Shown here in pieces: positions 57,231 to 64,000 of a stretch of 64,000 bases of DNA; position 1 is the stretch's first letter, and each line of letters opens with the position of its first letter. The notes beneath the pieces were generated by a model, which saw only the letters and a program-made list of their open reading frames with translations, made no database searches and had not been told where the DNA came from. Source of the DNA: Archilochus colubris (lineage: Eukaryota; Chordata; Aves; Apodiformes; Trochilidae); NCBI GenBank assembly GCA_023079485.1, contig CM041084.1:134632792-134696791 (forward strand), written 5' to 3'. The position numbers and the translations under genes were made by a program.

Positions 57231-60200
57231 AAATAGAGAAAGTGGTACTTTATTACTCCTCCCATTGTCAGTGTTTGGAGAGTGAATAAAAAAATTTAGA
57301 AGTTCTCATTGTACATTCTTCCAAATATATTAATTTCAGAGGGATATAACAGGGCTTTTCTCTGTGTTAGTGATGATGAACTATGAAAATGGAGTTAACA
57401 AGGGAAAAATAGTGTCTTTTTCTTTCAAGATGTGCTTTCTAAATATTTGTAAGAAAATTCCCACATACTACAATTTATGGGTTCTACACTTTTTCAAAGA
57501 GAGATGAAAATTCACACATGTTAATACTGAGTTTTTGCTACTACTGATTTCTTACACAAAACCTGGAAAACTCCAGGACTTTTTTTATTAAAAAAAAATA
57601 ATCCTGCAATTATTCACTACCCACTGCTGGGAGTGTGGTTATTTGACTGGAAAAAATTAGTGTGAATAAGTCTCTAGACAAAAAGTTAAGGAATAGCAAA
57701 GCATATATCCTCTACTATCTCTAATGCAGTAATTGCGAACAACATGTCCTCCCTGAGTAGCATCCTGTGCTGTCACTATGCTAGACAGACCAAGATCTGA
57801 AGAAGTACAGCATTTATAAACTTCTTCTTTCTTTGTTTTAAGTCCCTTTTAAGGAGAACAGTGACAGCATAGTTTGAGGCTATGAAATTCCATGAGAGAC
57901 GTGGTTAATTCATATCTCTTATCTCAGTTTTTCCACCATATCCCACCATTGTATCTAGCCAGCCTAAAAGACAAAAAATAAAAAATATGAAATGAAAAAT
58001 ACAATTTTATGTTGACTAACCAATATTTCAAGTATCCTGGTTAAATGAAGTAGCTATGACTTATTGAGAAGCTGGGACCAGCTGTCATATCTTTAGCTCA
58101 GGAAGCAAATTCCTTTTCTATAGAAATACATATAAGGTGTGAAAGAAAGCTTTTGATTAATAAATCAGTCATGAATCAGTAATAAATCAGTACATTTTAA
58201 AGACTTCCTGCTTTTTGTATTTTGTGAAGACTAAGCACAAATTCTTCCAAAATCCACAATCCTCACTTAAATTATAATATATTCATCCCACTAGTCATTT
58301 CAGTCCTAATGCAGCAATGACTGATCAGAAAGGAGGCAGGAAAACTAAGAGCCTGAAGTTATAGCATTATCTGGTTTGAGGGAAAATTTTGTTCCTGGTT
58401 TTAAAAGTTTAGATTTCAAGGAGTCTGCTCCAAGGTTCATTTCTATGTGTATGATATAAAAACTTAAAATGCTTTACTTTTGCCATCATATTTTGGGATG
58501 TTTGAATATTCTTGCAGGCCCTATGGAATCAACCAGCATCACACTTTTGTTTTAAACTTACGATTCACTACTCCTGCTCTACTTTTTACTACATTTATTT
58601 TCTGTTTATTTTCTGTAATGTGATAAGAAAAGTTGTATCAAGACTATTCCATGAAACAAATTTTTTTAATGAAATGTGAATGGATTTTCCCCTCTAAACT
58701 TTATCAAGAATAAAGAATATTCATACAACTCTTTTGTTGCAAATAGATGGGATAGCCATCTTTATCTTCTTTCTAAAAAGCATGATGATTCTACTCATTT
58801 TTTGGTTTATAAAGAAGATAGGGATACAGAGGCACTGAGAGCTATCCCCCTTTGCCCAATATTTTTCCCCTTTTGCTCAAGATTTTCATAAGTGAGGATC
58901 TGTGAATACCATAGAAATACTTTCCTATAGTTTATTTAAGATTTTCCCTTATTATATATTTGCAACAACAAGTGATATGTTTGATTAATAGGATTTGACA
59001 TGACATGTCTTCCCTAGAAATTTCAGAAAGGAATATTGCTCAAGATTAGTCTATCAGAAATGACACATAAGTCATCATGTGACTATCTTTCCAGACAAGG
59101 CCCAGGCATCACATCACCTCATTTCTTAAGGCATAAAAACAGACACTCAAGAAAGGCTGATGTCTGTCATGTCCTCCTTTTCTCTATAGAAAATCTTCCA
59201 GAAAGCCTCTCGGGCTTTACTCTTCTCTTCAAAGAGACTACAAAAGGATATTTGTTCAATACTTTGCTGTGAGAGACCTAGTGTTAGTTAAACTAAGATC
59301 ACCTTTGAAAAATGTAGTTGATATTACCAATGAAGATTTTGGTTAAGTGAGATTTTCTTAAAAATCTGAAGAGGGAAACAGAGATACAGGTTTGTACATA
59401 CACACAAACTTGCATATATGTTTTTAATTTATGTAACTCTCTGTCCTTTTTGTGTGAAAGAAATATTTTGTAAAAAAAGTAGATTTACAAGTAGATCTGG
59501 ATACTTAATTTCATTCTTAATAGTTGCCAATATAGTTTATTTTACAAGGGTTTTTATCATTACCATGAGAGTGAAAATGACTACAGAACACAGGTGAAAA
59601 TACTTAAACTTCAGTTTTCTGTAATCTGTACACAAACAGTTTTTAAAATCATTACTTCAACCACTCACGTGTTTAGACATAAAAAAACATGAGAGGCTGC
59701 ACATGCCTTCCAAGCTCATATCTGACACTGAGTAGAATAATTGTACTTTTCTTGCCTCTTGCTTTTACAGCAAAAGATATGAGTGACTTTAAGAAAGAAG
59801 ATGTATACATTGTTTCTAACATTTATTTTGGAACCAGCGTTATGCAATGTCAGTAACTCATATTATTGTATGTGATGAACCCTATTTCACGAGTTAGTAT
59901 GACTTAAAATTCTTCTCACCTTGGCAGTACTAGTTCTACTTTGTGGTATGTTATATAATTACAACAAGACTTAGTTTGGGAAGAAGGTCAACTCATCAGA
60001 CAGGGATGCCTCAGGGAAGCCAAAAAGTGTTCCCACTTCTCATGCTATTCAGCCACTCACATCCCTAACAGTCACAAAGCACTTCACTGCCTCAGGCTAT
60101 TTCAAAGGGACAGTGTCTTCATACTAATGAAAATATGTTTACGCTGCTTAATAAAAAATAGCCTTTCTACAAGGGTACATTACTTTGTGTAAGACAACCA

Positions 60201-61644
60201 AGTAGTTCCTCTGAAAGCTACTTACATACAGTTCCATTTACTAAAAAAGTCTGTTAAGGAAATTCAAAATATTCAAATTTGGAGACAATGTGATAAGAGA
60301 TTGCTAATTAACAGATTTCAGCTTTTTAAGATCAGATAAATATAAATATTTCCTTAAACTACCCTTATTTTATGGGGATTTCAGATCACTAAGGATTTTG
60401 GAATTGAAACTGAAGAGGAAACCTTAAAATTGAGAGGAAAACCAAGTAAAATACACCAAAGAAAAATAACCAATGTTTTGTTTGCTTTCTACCTTTTCTT
60501 TCATTTTTATATTTTCTATGTTATAAACAAAGGAAAATAATGCATCATCATTAACCAATATTTACCAAACTTACTTTCATTATTGCCCAAGTTCTTTAAC
60601 AATGTTTTTAGAAAACGCATTTTTCTTTAGGAAGGCAAATAATAAATGTTTTCCTTGTGTGAAATTCTGGAGAATAAAAAAACTTTTCAAATCCAGATTT
60701 GACTCTTTCAACACAGTCTAATTCAGAAAACAAGTCTAAGTGGCCTTAATAGTCTTAGAGTATGGAAGTCTTATTCTGAATACATGAGGTAGTGACAGTC
60801 ATCTAATAATAACTGAGTTTCTGGGGAAAAGCAGATTAAGTCTTGTCATGCAGTAACCTGTTGGCCTGAGAAGACATACTAAATATACAGAGGAAGGAAG
60901 TTTAAAGGAAGTAAGTTTACAGGAAGAAAATTAACCAAACAACAAGAAAAGATGACTAAAAAGAAAGATTCATAAAAATACCATAGGAATGATAGTATTG
61001 TACAACCTTTATGCTACTATGAGAAGCCGTTTGTCAAGGAATGTACACAGTACAGAAGAAATCATCCTTAACCTTTGTTCAAAAGCTCTGCTTCTGTTTT
61101 TTTCTTAATAGTTTAAAATAATGCATTTTTTATCTTTGTATCATAGTAATTTTAACTTTCAGAAGCACATTACAGATGTAGTTCTACATTTTTCATTCAC
61201 AAAAGATTTGTTGATTCCTATTTACTTGATTTAAATGTATCATCCTACTGAAAACATCAGACTGTCACCAAGAGCTGTTGAACTCAGTTTCTTCGTAACA
61301 GGTTCAATGTGCTCACCAAGACTGTAGTGCACATTCAGTGACATGTAGCTGCTTCCAGTCTGGGGAGAGGGGGTACAAATTAATTGAGTAACACAGTGGC
61401 ACAGCACACCTTACACCTTCTTTAGGGACACATGTCCTACCCTATTTAGCATTTTTATATTTAGTATAAATAAGAGAAGAATTTTAATTTCTGTAGCAAA
61501 ATGTTGTTATTCATGTGGAATGCTGGGAAAAAAAAAGTGGTTTTTAGCATAAGTACTCCTACATTGATGTTTTCAGCTATGAATGTTTTTAAAAAATAAT
61601 CATTTTAAGAAATTGAATGTATTTCAGTACACCAGGCTGAGTTC
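57231..61644. other. Unique AT-rich DNA, no gene seen
   Basis: About 4.4 kb with no transposon I can recognise. An 11-bp perfect tandem TTTATTTTCTG lies at 58594-58615, and ATAAATCAGT repeats near 58159-58193. Confidence 0.5.
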
Positions 61645-61730
61645 ATAATAAGGTCTATCTGGAGTCTTTGTTTCTCTAGGCTGAACAACACCAACTGTCT
61701 CAAGTTTTTGTTGTAGAAAAGAAATAGTAG
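61645..61730 (-). repeat. Old CR1 ORF2 fragment, minus strand
   Basis: ATAAGGTCTATCTGGAGTC, TTTCTCTAGGCTGAACAACA and CCAACTGTCTCAAG match antisense CR1 over the segment encoding the LGLFSLEK region. No tail; strongly decayed. Confidence 0.7.
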
Positions 61731-61790
61731 TAGTCTTACCCACCCCCTGGAGACACCCTAAGTGTCTTTGTCATAAAGTTACATTCTTTT

Positions 61791-61834
61791 GACAAAAAAA
61801 ACCCAAAAACAACCAAACAACAAAAAAAACCCCA
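61791..61834. repeat. A/C-rich low-complexity tract
   Basis: A runs interrupted by CCC and AAC units, ending in CCCC. Confidence 0.88.
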
Positions 61835-63747
61835 CTTCACCTCTTATGTTCTATGACTGGCATTTTTTTTTACTACAGTAACATAGAATTAATTCTCTGT
61901 TCCTCTGGTAATGAATGCAAGCTAATGTGTAATCAACACACCATGATTTTCATGATAACTTCTTGTAATGAATTACGAGGCTGATGCCAGCAGGTGCATA
62001 CTAATGACTGATCATATCAGTGTACCATGAATTTTTTCACTGTTTTTAAAAACAAGGATCTTGCTGAGAATGGTATGACTGCTTATTTCTGATAGATGGG
62101 AACTGAGAGATAGGTACGTGATTCTTAAACCCTACTTAGTTACTGCACTTGTACTTTCAAAATCTTGTTGTACAGAGCAGAACTGAATGTCTATGTAGCT
62201 TCTTGCTTACTCAGTAGGTAAATGGGTAAAAGTAAAGTATCCTGCTTAGAAAATTTAGAAATATATATATATTTTTTTCAATCTCCGTAACATTTCTTAC
62301 TTAAATTAAATGTTGCAGTGTAATTTCTTTCTCTGTGAATTCCAAAGCATTATGAGAAATTGTGTCTACTCTGGGTGCTGGCTGAATGATAGAATTTAAC
62401 TTTTGTGATCAAGTGCAAGATGTGCAGTTTAGAATACTGCCAAGGTTGAGAGAAGCATTCTAAATAATAAGAAATACTGAGATTTAACTACCTGTCAGAT
62501 TTTAAAGCAGACAAGCCAGTACAATGGAAATTCAGCCATTACTATTTGTAGTCTGTGGATTTAATCCAGACCGCTGGCACTTACACTTACATCACCATTT
62601 TCCTTGTTGATTTCACACAATTTTCCCAAGATCTTACTATAAATGGAACAACGATTCATTTGCAAGAGGACCATATTTAGTAAATAGATTGATAGCATGG
62701 GAAGCATAGTTGCCCACAATTGGTTTTGTATGTAAGAATAATAGTCAGACATTGAAAGCTGAATTTCTAGTTAGATTTTCACATATATGGATCATGCATT
62801 GGAGACATTTGCTAAAATGAAAACTTGCAGCTGCTGCCAAGAAAAGGTTAATTTACTTGTGGGCATTTTCAAAGCTTTCCAGTGCCATTACTTCTTATGA
62901 ATTTATTTTTTTCCATTGCAACAAACTCAGCTCATACCAGGTTTTTGGGTTTTATTAGTTTTAGTTTTTTTATTTCTGTACCTTCTATGGTTGACCACTA
63001 GAAATACAATCTCATAAACATTCAAGAATTAAATTCTGAACCCACCAGCTTTATTGGGAATTTTAGCATAGTTTTAAATGTAGAGTGTAGCTGCTCAAAA
63101 GAGGAAAAAAATTAAAAGAAAACCACCAACAAAATGTTGATTATAAACTAATTCAATTTATCCTAAAGCTTGTTTATCTTGATAGATACCAGTACAATAC
63201 ATGAGTCTTCTAAAAATCTTATTCCAGTACAATATCAAGATAATGTAGGAATATATATTTTTAATCAGTGTTTATGTCACATCTAAATATATTTATGCTT
63301 TAGGTTCAGGATGTTTTTCAAGTGAATAAAGATATTTTAAGTTGGTAGTGCTTTCCTCCCCCCACACACACAAAGTGTGACCCTATTAAACAGCAAATCA
63401 GTACATGTCAATAATTTCCTGGAATATTTTTCAGGGAGGAGGGCAACGATTAGAAAAATAAAAATTTAGGGGACACAGTTCTGGAAATTTCGTCCATCTC
63501 TTCTCCTCCTTCTACCAGTGTCTATGTTTATGGAAATTTTATAGCTAAGATGCATAAATTAAACTATTATATTTCCAGCCAAAACAAGATTTTTTGTGCC
63601 GTGTAGAATTTAATTCTATGAACTTGTAATTTAAAACTACTAAATTCCATAGAAACAATTCAGGCATTGATACATACTTCATCTGCTTACACTGTGTTGG
63701 TAAACTTATTTATGCTTCAGGGAGGTACTGAGTTTGTCATAGTAACT
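61835..63747. other. Unique AT-rich DNA
   Basis: No gene or transposon recognised. The block 61900-62060 (TGTAATGAATTACGAGG and nearby TAAT cores) is complex and might be conserved. Confidence 0.45.
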
Positions 63748-64000
63748 TGTGTGGTTTGGATTTGTGACCAAAACAGTTTTGATAACACAGGTTCTACCTG
63801 TTGCTGAGTGGTCTTTACATCAAGACCTTTTCTGCTTCTCACTCTGCCCCACCAGTGAGCAGGCTCAGGGTGCACAAGAAGTTGAAAGGGAACATAGCTG
63901 GGATAACTGACCCCAGCTGACCAAAGGAATATTCCATACCATATGACACCATGCTCAGCAATAGTACCTGGAGAAAACAAGGAGGAAGGGAAGAATTTCT
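63748..64000 (+). mobile_element. ERV LTR, plus strand, cut by window end
   Basis: Starts at a TGTGTGGTTTGGATTTGTG-type terminus, then AAAACAGTTTTGATAACACA, GTTGCTGAGTGGTC, CAAGACCTTTTCTGCTTCTC, CCACCAGTGAGCAGGCTC, GCTGACCAAAGGAATATTCC, ATACCATATGAC and ATGCTCAGCAATA (U3 core at about 63907-63960). Better preserved than the LTRs at 9.8 and 49.3 kb. Only U3 and perhaps the start of R are inside, so whether this is solo or the 5' LTR of a longer provirus is not decidable here. Confidence 0.9.

Noticed and set aside
61985..62000. CCAGCAGGTGCATA as a possible CTCF site
   Set aside because: Departs from the required GGCR positions of the core.

Overview
The window reads as AT-rich genomic DNA of a bird, from a gene desert or a very long intron. 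The evidence is the repeat content: about sixteen pieces of CR1 non-LTR retrotransposon, most ending in the bird-type 3' octamer tail (ATTCTATG / ATTCTGTG units), and LTRs of the avian endogenous-retrovirus family that begins TGTGG/TGTCC and carries a TATTCCATACCATATGAC-like U3 core. Copies of this kind are typical of neoavian genomes, but the species cannot be named from sequence alone. I find no protein-coding gene, no exon I would defend, no tRNA or rRNA and no CRISPR. The longer open frames lie inside decayed CR1 or LTR copies, in simple repeats, or in AT-rich DNA at chance length.

Layout. 1-2.1 kb: a minus-strand CR1 cut by the window edge, then a complete 772-bp solo LTR on the minus strand with a perfect 5-bp target-site duplication (CTGGG). 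2.1-9.6 kb: mostly unique sequence, with a 154-nt pure pyrimidine hexanucleotide tract, one CR1 and a 23-bp tandem duplication. 9.6-11.3 kb: a repeat cluster (CR1 3' end, abutting LTR, A30 tract, unassigned GC-richer block, another CR1). 14.3-14.75 kb: a candidate minus-strand LTR of a different family. 21.6-24.3 kb: a minus-strand CR1 cluster that includes one CR1 nested in another with a 7-bp duplication. 24.3-38 kb: mostly unique, with hairpins, one well-preserved CR1 at 29.4 kb, a TA-rich tract, a TAAT-rich block at 36.7 kb and an exact CTCF-type core at 37.56 kb. 38-42.4 kb: three short plus-strand CR1 ends and several tandem duplications. 49.3-49.8 kb: a third LTR. 50.7-51.1 kb: a hairpin-rich block that may be an ancient repeat. 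53.4-54.9 kb: two long CR1 pieces retaining ORF2 C-terminal coding sequence. 61.6 kb: an old CR1 fragment. 63.75 kb to the end: the start of a fourth LTR, cut by the window edge.

Nothing here works as a pathway. The possible functional content is regulatory: LTR promoters, one CTCF-like motif, and several blocks whose composition resembles conserved non-coding elements. That last idea needs a cross-species alignment. I did not find a convincing undescribed system. The best structural observations are the exact solo-LTR boundaries, the nested CR1 insertion, the U3 core shared by all four related LTRs, and several near-perfect inverted repeats.
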